DNA of 64,000 nt from Ilyomonas limi (lineage in GTDB: Bacteria; Bacteroidota; Bacteroidia; Chitinophagales; Chitinophagaceae), in assembly GCF_005233845.1 (NCBI RefSeq), contig NZ_SZQL01000002.1, positions 334,629 to 398,628 on the forward strand. The letters run 5' to 3'. The translations under genes and the position numbers were made by a program. This document shows, in pieces, positions 17,556 through 25,690 of the stretch. The notes beneath the pieces were generated by a model. It saw only the letters and a list, made by a program, of their open reading frames with translations. It was not told the DNA's origin and searched no databases. Every line of letters starts with the position of its first letter. Within the stretch, counting starts at the first letter, position 1.

Positions 17556-18356
17556 TCAAAAAAATGGAGCATCAAATTCTGAATCCAACTGAAACCAGGT
17601 TATTCCCTCTTTCATCATTTTCTGAATATCCTTATTAATGTCCTCAGACGGAGTTAGTGAATGAGCATATAGAAAACTGTTAATTATCCCAACTACTAAT
17701 ACGCCCTCTTTCTTTGCCCATTTAACATCTGCCGCTGTTAAATATTTTGGTCGGACAAAGAGATAATAATTATCGGGGGAATAGTTTGGTTTGGTTTTAT
17801 TTACCTCCAGTTCTTTTCTGTTACAGTTTAATTTTATTTTTCCTGTGAAGAAAGGCACAGATTCTTCCGTTCCTATCATTAAAGCCCCTTTTTGCAAATC
17901 ATATTTCTTCAAAAGTTTGATAACTCTATGGAATGTGGCTGTATCATTGCCATTTATTTTATTATCTATCATAACTTGAATTCCACCCTTCTTACAATTC
18001 TCCAAAACTTCTTCAAACTTAAGTACTGAGCTTCCTCCTACAGAACTCCTAAGTTTACTAATTTCATCCCATGTCATTGAAGCGGGAGATCTATCTACTC
18101 CATAATAACGCTTAAAGGTTGGATCATGCTGAACGATTAAAATGCTATCCTTTGTTATTCTTAAATCAACTTCTACCATACTGTACCCTTTACTTATGGC
18201 TGCCTTTAGTGCAGGCAAACTATTCTCAGTATTGGTACTATCAACTATTCCACCCCTATGAGCTATCAGATAATAATTTGTTTTAGGTGAAATGGTGGAT
18301 TGTGAATATAGAACACCTGATAATAGACAAACGCACAAAGAAAAAAGTAATTTCAT
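17556..18356 (-). CDS. Secreted glycerophosphodiester phosphodiesterase (GDPD)
   Basis: A 266-residue protein with a signal peptide ending GVLYSQ, so periplasmic or secreted. The GDPD catalytic residues are present: AHRGG (His33, Arg34), Glu44 in NTENS, VEVDLRITKD (Glu62, Asp64) and HDPTF (His77), with MIDNKI later as the barrel metal strand. These enzymes split glycerophosphodiesters into an alcohol and glycerol 3-phosphate, usually with a metal ion. It sits between two mannose PULs with relic DNA on both sides and looks more AT-rich than they are, so it may be a separate acquisition. Together with the AIM6-like/phosphatase fusion it adds a second phosphodiesterase to the region. Substrate is unknown. 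Confidence 0.9.
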   Translation of the reverse strand: MKLLFSLCVCLLSGVLYSQSTISPKTNYYLIAHRGGIVDSTNTENSLPALKAAISKGYSMVEVDLRITKDSILIVQHDPTFKRYYGVDRSPASMTWDEISKLRSSVGGSSVLKFEEVLENCKKGGIQVMIDNKINGNDTATFHRVIKLLKKYDLQKGALMIGTEESVPFFTGKIKLNCNRKELEVNKTKPNYSPDNYYLFVRPKYLTAADVKWAKKEGVLVVGIINSFLYAHSLTPSEDINKDIQKMMKEGITWFQLDSEFDAPFF

Positions 18357-18611
18357 AATATAACTTTTAGAACTTCTAAGAGGTTCGTGAATATAAAGAA
18401 ATAAAGAACTTTATTTATCGCTTCAGCCTCAAATTACCTTATCAAATCAATAAAAAAGGTAAGTTTTACTTCATTCCGCGATGCTAAGAGCAGAGATTTT
18501 TGCTTTCTTCTTTTTTGCTTTCATATAATTGAATAAAAAAATGCAAAAACAAGGAAAAGGGGAATAACAGTCATACCTATATTATTTACCTGTCTGAAAA
18601 ACAGAGAGTAT

Positions 18612-18720
18612 TATACCAACTTCAATTAAGTAGCAGTATATACGCTTAGTTTAAGTCTTAGGCTTTTTGCTTGTGGCTTGAGGCTTGTAGCCTTTATAGG
18701 GTAACCTAATTGAAATGGTA
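18612..18720. mobile_element. Short element bounded by TATACC-type inverted repeats (MITE-like)
   Basis: The left arm TATACCAACTTCAATTA (18612-18628) and right arm TAATTGAAATGGTA (18707-18720) are imperfect inverted repeats. They enclose about 80 bases that include a period-7 tract (18653-18694). A second element with very similar arms is at 50841. There is no coding capacity. It lies directly before an IS1-type relic. Confidence 0.4.
18653..18694. repeat. Period-7 degenerate tandem repeat
   Basis: Six heptamers in phase: AAGTCTT, AGGCTTT, TTGCTTG, TGGCTTG, AGGCTTG, TAGCCTT. On the other strand this is an AAGCCNC-type series, comparable with the RAGC series at 2746. Confidence 0.55.
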
Positions 18721-18736
18721 GTGCTATAGAATGTAT

Positions 18737-19033
18737 GATGAAAGTAATAAAAGGGCAGTAGAACAAAGTAGCTTTGTAAGTTGTGAAGCAAGACAAAGCG
18801 GCATATTGTCCTTACTGCCTGTTCATAAAGGTAGTAAAGCATGCATCAAAAAGACAGGGACACAGAACTTGAAATGTAAGGAGTGTGGCAAGCAATTTCA
18901 GCGTGAATATCTGTATCTCGGGGTGCAGATAAAAGAGTAAAGAACAACCTGTTGCAAATGCGACGGCGAGGCTGTGGAATTCTGAATACAGCCCTATTTT
19001 CAAAAATGATGCTTACAAACGCTGTTGCACTTC
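18737..19033 (+). pseudogene. IS1-family transposase relic, frameshifted
   Basis: Three different frames carry successive parts of an IS1 InsA-type zinc-finger protein. First AAYCPYCLFIKVVKH, then GTQNLKCKECGKQFQRE, then GADKRVKNNLLQMRRRGCGI. The order and spacing match the CxxC zinc finger, the second CxxC and the following helix of IS1 InsA. At least two frameshifts separate them and no transposase catalytic part follows before the GH92 gene. It is an old, inactive remnant. This with the MITE-like element explains most of the 690-bp gap. Confidence 0.6.
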
Positions 19034-19050
19034 ACACACCATCTAACCAT

Positions 19051-21228
19051 TTATTTTGTTTGCACTTTTAACTCACCACCATCTTTAAATAGGTCGTAGT
19101 CAATAAAATAACCATTATTGGTTTTATTGTTTACAGTAATTGCATTCATTTGTCTGCCACTACCGGTTTTCTTTATAATTAAAGGCTTTTTATCGTTCAC
19201 CTGCCATTTCACTTCATCAAACAGCGGAACAGAAACGATATATTTTGTATCTGTAGCAGTAAACGGATACAGTCCGGTGGAGCTGAAAACATACCATGCC
19301 GACATTTCACCGGCATCATCCATGCCGCAAAGCGCCAAGCCGTACTCTCCTATTCCATACAGGCGCTCCATAATAGTGTCCAAAATTTTTTGAGACTTTT
19401 CGGGCTTGCCGATAAAATAATAAGAGAAAGGTGCTTCATGGTCTGGCTGGTTGCCGTGGCAATACTGCCCTATAAAACTCGATACATTGCGTGCAATATA
19501 ATGCGGGTTCCAAGGCACTGTAAAAAAGGAATCGAGCTTTGCTTCAAAACCTTTTTCACCGCCATACAGTGCAATCAATCCCGGCATGTCGTGCGGTGCA
19601 AAAAAAGATACCTGCCATGCATTCGCCTCCCGGTACATGTACTCGTAATACGGGTATTGCGGATTGAAATTTTTAACCCAATCACCGTTCTCCAATTTGC
19701 CTCTCATAAAGCGGGTGGATGGATCAAAAACATGCTTATAATTTTTTGACCTTTCCATGAGTATCCTGTAATTAGCTGTGTCGTTAAGCACTTTAGATAG
19801 CTGTGCAACCGAATAATCATCAAACGCATATTCCAGTGTTTTGGCAACCGCGGCTTTGGCTTTGGTTTCCACCCAGGGAGAATCTATTGCAGGCGTTGAG
19901 ATGTATCCTTTTTGAATATATTCTGATATATAGGGACGTGTTCCGCCTTCTATATTTGCGTTGCTCAGTAACAAGCGATACACATCCTTTACATCAAAAT
20001 CATTGATGCCTCTTTGATAAGCACCGGCGATAAAAGCGGCAGCATGGTCGCCGTGAAAAAAGGTGGGAATAAAACCTGTTTTATCACCAATATCCTGTAA
20101 GGATTTAATTACATCTAACGTTACTTTGGGCGATAGCATACTCAGCAGCACCAGCTTGTTGCGGTACGTATCCCACAAAGAAGGAATTGCATAATAATTA
20201 AAGTCTGCCTTTATCACGTTGCCTTTTACATCGGTGTATTCTCCGTTTATATCACTGCGCAATGCCGGCCACTGAAAGGCCCTGTATAAAGAAGAATAAA
20301 ATAACTCCTTTTGCTTTTCGGTACCACCTTTTACCTGCACTTTAGACAACAGGCTTTCCCAAATTTGTGTACCTTCTTTATGCACTTCTGCAAAGGACTT
20401 ATTGCCTATTTCTTTTTCAAGATTTTGCTTTGCATTTTGAGTACTAACATAAGACAATCCAATCTTCAACTCAACAGGTTCCTTGCTGTTATTGCCAAGA
20501 TGCACCAATGCAAAACCATCTTTGGTATCACTTTGCTTTTCCAATTGCTCAATCCGGGTATTGAGCGTTGCATAAAAATAAACTTTCTCATTCCCCACAT
20601 CCTGGTAGCCTTGCAACGCATACTTGTCAACCTGTTCTATATTCCAATCTATTACCCTGTTATTCGCTTTTGAAAGGTCAAACAGAATTTGCCGGTTGTT
20701 GTTATTAGCGTACTTATACTGATGATATCCGCACCGTAATGTAGAAGTAAGGTTTACATCCACTTTATAATCATCCAGAAACACATGATAAAAATCGGGT
20801 GAAGCGCTTTCATTTTTATGGGAGAAACGAGAGCTGAATTTACCACCAGTACTTCCGGCGCCCGACACCGGCAGTATAGGAATATTACAAAGATTCCAAT
20901 GCCCTTTGTTGGTATGGGTAAATCCATAAATAACGGTGTCTTCATACTCATAACCTGCACCGGTATGATATTCCGTTATCGGGCTGAGCTGAACCATTGC
21001 ATTGGGCAATGCACTGCCGGGATATGTAAGCCCGGCCCAAACCCGCCAGCCCTTTGGCGGCGTGTACCCAATAATTTTAGGATCCAACAACGGTGCAGTG
21101 CCAATGAACGGATTGACATATTTTGTATATCTGGTGGCTGTTTGACTTTTACCTTCCGTTGCAGTTAAACAGGATGCAAAGAGTATTGCCAACAGGAGCC
21201 CTGAAATATTTTCTATTTTATTTGTCAT
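19051..21228 (-). CDS. GH92 family alpha-mannosidase lipoprotein (second mannose PUL)
   Basis: A 725-residue enzyme with a lipoprotein signal ending ILFASC (Cys20), so probably membrane anchored. GH92 landmarks run through the protein: YVNPFIGT, WAGLTYPGSALPNAMVQLSP, GAGYEYED, IPSLWDTYRNKLVLLSML, ANAWQVSFFAPHDMPGL and the late active-site motif CGMDDAGEMSAWYVFSSTGLYPF. These remove terminal alpha-mannose using calcium. Two loops deviate: GFTHTNKGHWNLCN stands where many members have an HLSGTG-type loop, and the segment NQPDHEAPF has Gln where many members have Glu (NEPDH or NEPSH). It may have an unusual linkage preference. It is the last gene of the operon that starts with the sigma factor at 32738. 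Confidence 0.92.
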   Translation of the reverse strand: MTNKIENISGLLLAILFASCLTATEGKSQTATRYTKYVNPFIGTAPLLDPKIIGYTPPKGWRVWAGLTYPGSALPNAMVQLSPITEYHTGAGYEYEDTVIYGFTHTNKGHWNLCNIPILPVSGAGSTGGKFSSRFSHKNESASPDFYHVFLDDYKVDVNLTSTLRCGYHQYKYANNNNRQILFDLSKANNRVIDWNIEQVDKYALQGYQDVGNEKVYFYATLNTRIEQLEKQSDTKDGFALVHLGNNSKEPVELKIGLSYVSTQNAKQNLEKEIGNKSFAEVHKEGTQIWESLLSKVQVKGGTEKQKELFYSSLYRAFQWPALRSDINGEYTDVKGNVIKADFNYYAIPSLWDTYRNKLVLLSMLSPKVTLDVIKSLQDIGDKTGFIPTFFHGDHAAAFIAGAYQRGINDFDVKDVYRLLLSNANIEGGTRPYISEYIQKGYISTPAIDSPWVETKAKAAVAKTLEYAFDDYSVAQLSKVLNDTANYRILMERSKNYKHVFDPSTRFMRGKLENGDWVKNFNPQYPYYEYMYREANAWQVSFFAPHDMPGLIALYGGEKGFEAKLDSFFTVPWNPHYIARNVSSFIGQYCHGNQPDHEAPFSYYFIGKPEKSQKILDTIMERLYGIGEYGLALCGMDDAGEMSAWYVFSSTGLYPFTATDTKYIVSVPLFDEVKWQVNDKKPLIIKKTGSGRQMNAITVNNKTNNGYFIDYDLFKDGGELKVQTK

Positions 21229-21493
21229 CTTTTATGCAGTAAACTCTCTATTTGAAAAAAATAAACACGATTAGGAAAAAATGTATGCTTTGTAATTCTT
21301 TTATTGGTATTACACATTCCCATCATCAATGCTTGCTAAGCCGTTACCGTCTGTTAGTCGTTTCTAAAAGGATGTTTTATTGGAAGAAAACAGTTGCTTT
21401 ATACATTAGTTTTTTTCAAAGAAATGACTGGCAGATAATAACGCTCAGCGAGACTTTGAAATGCACCAATTAAGAAGTGAATGACGTAAAAAA

Positions 21494-22234
21494 TTAAAGC
21501 TGTCTGAGCTTAACATTACGAAAAGCCACTTCATGACCATGATCCTGGAAAGCTATTTTTCCCTCCGGGGAAGTCATAAAATTTTGCCAGCTTTTAAACT
21601 TGCTGTTAGCAACCATATTTTTCCACTCCTCACTTCCTTCCTGCACGTCAACTGTTTTAATGCCATTGAAATAAAAAGTAAGATGTCCTTTGTTTTGGAT
21701 TATCCGTACCTGGTTCCACGCTCCTACTGCTTTAGGTTTTGATAAAGCAGCGGTGCCCGACATATCGTATAGCAAACCCGCCAAGTGATTTTCTTTTTTA
21801 TTATCATCTGCTTTTATATTATCAAGCACCTGCATTTCAGCGCCGGTGTTGTACGTGTTGCGAAACTTCGGGTCTTCTTTTATGTCAAAAATAATTCCGC
21901 TGTTTCCACCTTCGGAGATTTTCCAGTCAGTTGAAAACTCAAAGTTTTCGTATGTATTATTAGTAACCAAATCTCCATTATTTTCCTTGTCTTTTGAGGT
22001 AGGGTCCATTACCAATGCACCATCAACTACCTTCCAGTTTTTAGTTACTGCATTCTTATTGTAGGTATGCCAGCCATTGGTTGTTTTACCATCAAATAAC
22101 AATACCCAACCATTATTTTTTTCTTTTTGCGTTAATGTATTAGGCTGTTCGCTTGCTGAATTTGCTTTGGAAGAGGAGCATGCATAAAAGATACAACTTG
22201 CAACAAACAAAATGAAAAAGGAAGTTTTAAACAT
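21494..22234 (-). CDS. DUF1080 (3-keto-disaccharide hydrolase-like) lipoprotein
   Basis: A 246-residue lipoprotein (signal ending IFYAC, Cys19) made almost entirely of one DUF1080 domain with a concanavalin-like fold: NNGWVLLFDGKTTNGWHTY at about 40-58, DWKISEGGNSGIIFDI, TGAEMQVLDN, HLAGLLYDM, WNQVRIIQNKGHLTFYFNG. Some family members hydrolyse 3-keto-glycosides made by sugar oxidoreductases; others are uncharacterised glycan-binding or hydrolytic proteins. It stands between the SGNH esterase and GH92 genes of the mannan PUL, so it acts on or binds a product in the periplasm. No partner oxidoreductase is seen here, so the keto-glycoside role is unproven. Confidence 0.85.
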   Translation of the reverse strand: MFKTSFFILFVASCIFYACSSSKANSASEQPNTLTQKEKNNGWVLLFDGKTTNGWHTYNKNAVTKNWKVVDGALVMDPTSKDKENNGDLVTNNTYENFEFSTDWKISEGGNSGIIFDIKEDPKFRNTYNTGAEMQVLDNIKADDNKKENHLAGLLYDMSGTAALSKPKAVGAWNQVRIIQNKGHLTFYFNGIKTVDVQEGSEEWKNMVANSKFKSWQNFMTSPEGKIAFQDHGHEVAFRNVKLRQL

Positions 22235-22346
22235 AATATGGATGATTTAAGATTATTATTTAAGAAATTAATTCTATGTTTTATAAAGTTACTGCCGCCC
22301 CTTTTTACCTACCCAACGTTTGCCATTTAATCACTCAGATTTATCC

Positions 22347-23084
22347 TTATTGTAAAGCTTCCTGTATAGCTTTCTCTGTTACCTTTTCCATTACTTTATA
22401 ACCTGCCACATTTGGATGCACGCCATCAGTTGTTAGTTCCGCTTTCTGACCATTGCGTTCATCAACCAAAGGTGTAAAGTAATCGAGTATCGTAAAATGA
22501 TTGGCGATTGCATACGCCTCGATTAGTTTGTTTAAAGCAATAATTTTGTTGGCAGGTTGCAACCCTTTTCGCCATGGATAATCATATATAGGCAGGTATT
22601 TACATAAAATTACTTTAATACCGTGTAGTGTTGCCAGTTCTGCCATTGATTGAATATTATCCATAATCCGTTCATAGGTTATATGGCCTTTATTCGCTGC
22701 AATATCGTTACTGCCAGCCAGAATGATAACCGCTTTTGGTTTCAAACCAATCACATCCTGCCGGAAACGAATAAGGAGTTGTGGTGCAATCTGCCCGCTG
22801 ATGCCCCGGTCTATATAAGCGTGATTGTTGAAGAAAGCAGGGTCTGCATCTTTCCATCTTTCAAAAATGGAACTTCCTAAAAAAACAACACGGTTTTCTC
22901 CTTCTGTCGGTGGAGGCAAGGTTTCATTTTCTTTAGCATAGTGCGATAGTGCTGCCCAGTCATCCGAAAAATCTTCTTTACTTTTTACAGTATCTTTATT
23001 AGTTGTTTGTGCATGAGCATTACCGATGACGAACAGCAGCATGATTAATACACTGAACCTTCTATTTTTGAACAACTTCTTCAT
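22347..23084 (-). CDS. SGNH/GDSL-family esterase (second mannose PUL)
   Basis: A 245-residue exported protein with signal peptide ending GNAHAQ. The four SGNH blocks are visible: Ser in VVFLGSSIFERW, Gly in DRGISGQ, Asn in AGSNDIA, and Asp-His in TTDGVHPNVAGY. Such enzymes commonly remove acetyl or other acyl esters from sugars. In an alpha-mannan locus, deacetylation of mannan before GH76/GH92 attack is the natural guess. The gene lies 71 bp behind the GH76 gene and 112 bp ahead of the DUF1080 gene. It resembles the esterase domain fused to GH20 at 33224. Confidence 0.9.
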   Translation of the reverse strand: MKKLFKNRRFSVLIMLLFVIGNAHAQTTNKDTVKSKEDFSDDWAALSHYAKENETLPPPTEGENRVVFLGSSIFERWKDADPAFFNNHAYIDRGISGQIAPQLLIRFRQDVIGLKPKAVIILAGSNDIAANKGHITYERIMDNIQSMAELATLHGIKVILCKYLPIYDYPWRKGLQPANKIIALNKLIEAYAIANHFTILDYFTPLVDERNGQKAELTTDGVHPNVAGYKVMEKVTEKAIQEALQ

Positions 23085-23155
23085 TTTTACAAGAATTTAT
23101 TAAGCAATGAAAGCAGATAATATCAGGTGAAGCAGCAAAAGCAATTCTTCTATAA

Positions 23156-24319
23156 CTAATCAACCAGATTTAGCTTCTTCAATTCCGCTAATGCCTCCAA
23201 CAACATTACACCACTTTCCTGCACGGTAAAATCAACACTGCTGCCCGGTGCCTTATCCCACGCACTGCCAAACAAAACATAATCTTTATTAGTGCCTTTG
23301 CTCCACAATGTTTCACCACACTTCTTTATAAAATTAATATAGATTGTTTTCTTACCGGCTTCTACTCCGCCTTCAATAATCAGCCGGTTGAAGTGACGTA
23401 TAAACACGCCCTTGAATAAACCACCATCGCCGCCACCTTCATCTTTCAATACACCGCTGGAAGTATAAAAGCCGCTGTTCAGCGTATAGTCTGCTGCTTT
23501 GATGGCATCATTCAAATAAGTCACATCATTGGTTATTTTATACAGTTCCAAAGCAGCGCCAATAAAAGTACCCTGATTATAGGTAAACTTCCAGGAGGTG
23601 TTTTTGGTGCCATCACTGGCAATATTATCATATACCAACCCGGTGGTGCTTTCATACAAAACGCTTTTTTCCCAGGCATAAATTTTCTTTGCCCAGTTCA
23701 AATCATCGTCATTCTTAAATGCCTCATATAAGCGGGCCGCTAAAATAGCTGCCGGCATATTAGAAGGTGTATTCTTCGAAGAATTGTCTTTGCGCCACCA
23801 GATACCACCGCCCAAAGCATCGCTCCAGCCGCTTTTTATATCAGCCCATAATACGTCCGTTACATTTTTAAAAGCAACATCATTGGTAGCTGCATAGGCA
23901 CGCAGGTTGGCAAGCGCCATCCATTCCATATCGTCATAATAATAGTTAATCCAGGTGTTGCCGTTTTTTGCATACACGCCCGCAATGAGGTCGCTCATTC
24001 TCCCTTTGAAAGTAGCCGATGAAGTACGTACATAGCCATCTACTGCTATATCCAGTGCATGTGCATTGGGCCAGTATTGCGCCCAGTCGGTAGCCGTGTT
24101 GGTTTGTAAATAGTATTTATCTGATGGCGACCAGAATAAATTCATGGAAGTTTGTGCGCTGTCTGCAATCTTATTCCAGTCGTATATTACAACGTTGTTG
24201 CTATCTGTTGGCGGTGTTACCACAGGCGGCGTATCCGGGTTCTGTTTAAGGCACGATGATAAACCAATCACACAAAAAAGCGCAACAGCTGTTTTTCTTA
24301 TACCCATCTTTTTCAACAT
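23156..24319 (-). CDS. GH76 family endo-alpha-1,6-mannanase lipoprotein
   Basis: A 387-residue lipoprotein (signal ending IGLSSC, Cys23) with a proline-rich linker and then an (alpha/alpha)6 GH76 domain. The neighbouring catalytic aspartates lie in YYYDDMEWMALANL near residue 128. Further signatures are GGIWWRKD, KNTPSNMPAAILAARLY, FTYNQGTFIGAALELY and DEGGGDGGLFKGVFIRHF. GH76 enzymes cut the alpha-1,6-mannan backbone, as in yeast cell-wall mannan, and surface forms feed the SusCD pair. It is the firmest substrate marker for this PUL. A hairpin at 24449-24470 separates it from the SusE gene upstream. The start could be Met1 or Met5. Confidence 0.92.
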   Translation of the reverse strand: MLKKMGIRKTAVALFCVIGLSSCLKQNPDTPPVVTPPTDSNNVVIYDWNKIADSAQTSMNLFWSPSDKYYLQTNTATDWAQYWPNAHALDIAVDGYVRTSSATFKGRMSDLIAGVYAKNGNTWINYYYDDMEWMALANLRAYAATNDVAFKNVTDVLWADIKSGWSDALGGGIWWRKDNSSKNTPSNMPAAILAARLYEAFKNDDDLNWAKKIYAWEKSVLYESTTGLVYDNIASDGTKNTSWKFTYNQGTFIGAALELYKITNDVTYLNDAIKAADYTLNSGFYTSSGVLKDEGGGDGGLFKGVFIRHFNRLIIEGGVEAGKKTIYINFIKKCGETLWSKGTNKDYVLFGSAWDKAPGSSVDFTVQESGVMLLEALAELKKLNLVD

Positions 24320-24448
24320 ATTCTGTGTATTTTATTTTTTCATTAATATGGTTAAAGTAGCATTGTTCCTAGCCAACAGCAGCATAATCTTCCGCCTCAT
24401 TGGATGCAATCCATGTCAACCTTATTCCATCAAAACACTCATAAACAA

Positions 24449-24470
24449 ACGCCGGTTAAACAACCGGCGT
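24449..24470 (-). terminator. Intercistronic hairpin between the susE-like and GH76 genes
   Basis: A perfect 9-bp GC-rich stem (ACGCCGGTT and AACCGGCGT) with a four-base loop, followed on the minus strand by TTGTTT. It could partly end transcription or stabilise the susC-susD-susE message. The weak T tract argues for attenuation rather than a full stop. Confidence 0.55.
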
Positions 24471-24496
24471 AATGTATTCAAACTACTCTTTATCTG

Positions 24497-25666
24497 TTAC
24501 TCTTTCTCATAATTCTGCGTATAAGTACTGTCGCTGCCGCTAAGGGAAACCCAGAAATCGGCAATGCTGCCTTGTGTCAGATAGTTGCGGTCCACCTTCC
24601 AGCCCCAATCCCACTGGCTGCCATTGTTTACATCCAGATTAATTTCCCGATATTCGGGCGTACTGGGATATTGTCCGTCCTGGCCAGGGGGGTCATTAAA
24701 GGTAGAGTTCACCCATTGATCTTTATCGCCGGTACCATCGTCTATCGTCATCTTGTATTTATAGCGGTCTTCCAATCCCCAGGGCGCTTGTAGCAGGTTT
24801 ACCGTCCAGCCATTGTAGCGCCATACCCCATTCCCTTCGTAAGGCAGCGTAAACAGAAAATCATTTGCCTGGCAATACCAAAACTGCATCGTTTTTACCG
24901 TAGCATACTTAGCATTAATGTTATTAAAGTCAAGATTGATGCGCACAACTTTTGGCGTATCGGTATAAGTCATCATGCTATCTACACCGATAGTTAAAGC
25001 ACCGTTTTTGGTGAATGTATAATATTTGTTGGGCGTGCCCGAGGTAGCATCCACAAACTGGTAAGTGCCGGGCTTTAGTTTGGTAAAAATTTCAAATTCA
25101 CCTGCTGCGGTTTGCCGCATTTGCAACGCGTTTGCCAAATCTTCCCCACCTTCGGTAGCACTGCCGGTAATGTATAGTTTAGAAGGCAACACATCAAAGC
25201 CGCCCGGACGTTCCAGGTCAATGGTGCGCATTTCGGAAGCCGGTACTACGTTGGTACCTTTTGAAGCCAGCACCGTCCAGATAAACTGCTTGCGCTCAAA
25301 GAATGCTGCACCGCCCAAAGCTGCTATTTTACTAAGATCACCATCAGTAAGCGTCAACTGATTTTGTACGCCGCCGCCATCTGACACTTTGGTATAAAAA
25401 GGTTTGGAAAAATCGCCACCCACCTGGTCAAATGCTACTTCATACAGCACCAGCGAGCCATCTGCAGCTCTTGCCTGATCCCATTGGAATACATGTGTTG
25501 GATTTGTAGTAGGATCCAATTTGATATATGCATTATCATCCGGTGCAAACAAAGTAGGCACTGCAGTGAGGTTCAGGTCAATGTCTCTGGTATCTTTTTT
25601 ACAATGGTTGAATATGAGACAAACCAATAAAAAGAAGAAAGCGCTTTTGGCAATCGTATATTTCAT
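24497..25666 (-). CDS. SusE-like surface glycan-binding lipoprotein
   Basis: A 389-residue lipoprotein with signal ending IFNHC (Cys22). The N-terminal third is a SusE-type immunoglobulin-like domain: VPTLFAPDDNAYIKLDPTTN, VFQWDQARAADGSLVLYEVAFD, FIWTVLASKG. Two later domains start about residue 163 (LPSKLYITGSATEGGED) and about 258, and end DWGWKVDRNYLTQGSIADFWV. Their aromatic residues resemble starch- or glycan-binding modules. These proteins sit on the outer membrane and help hold the polysaccharide for SusC/SusD. The gene is the third of the susC-susD-susE series, 24 bp behind susD. Mannan as ligand is inferred from GH76 and GH92 in the operon. Confidence 0.85.
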   Translation of the reverse strand: MKYTIAKSAFFFLLVCLIFNHCKKDTRDIDLNLTAVPTLFAPDDNAYIKLDPTTNPTHVFQWDQARAADGSLVLYEVAFDQVGGDFSKPFYTKVSDGGGVQNQLTLTDGDLSKIAALGGAAFFERKQFIWTVLASKGTNVVPASEMRTIDLERPGGFDVLPSKLYITGSATEGGEDLANALQMRQTAAGEFEIFTKLKPGTYQFVDATSGTPNKYYTFTKNGALTIGVDSMMTYTDTPKVVRINLDFNNINAKYATVKTMQFWYCQANDFLFTLPYEGNGVWRYNGWTVNLLQAPWGLEDRYKYKMTIDDGTGDKDQWVNSTFNDPPGQDGQYPSTPEYREINLDVNNGSQWDWGWKVDRNYLTQGSIADFWVSLSGSDSTYTQNYEKE

Positions 25667-25690
25667 AACCGTTCTTTTTGCTTTTTTAAA

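Noticed and set aside
21229..21493. Plus-strand 73-codon frame between GH92 and DUF1080 genes
   Set aside because: No motif, no promoter and unlikely composition; the gap looks simply non-coding.
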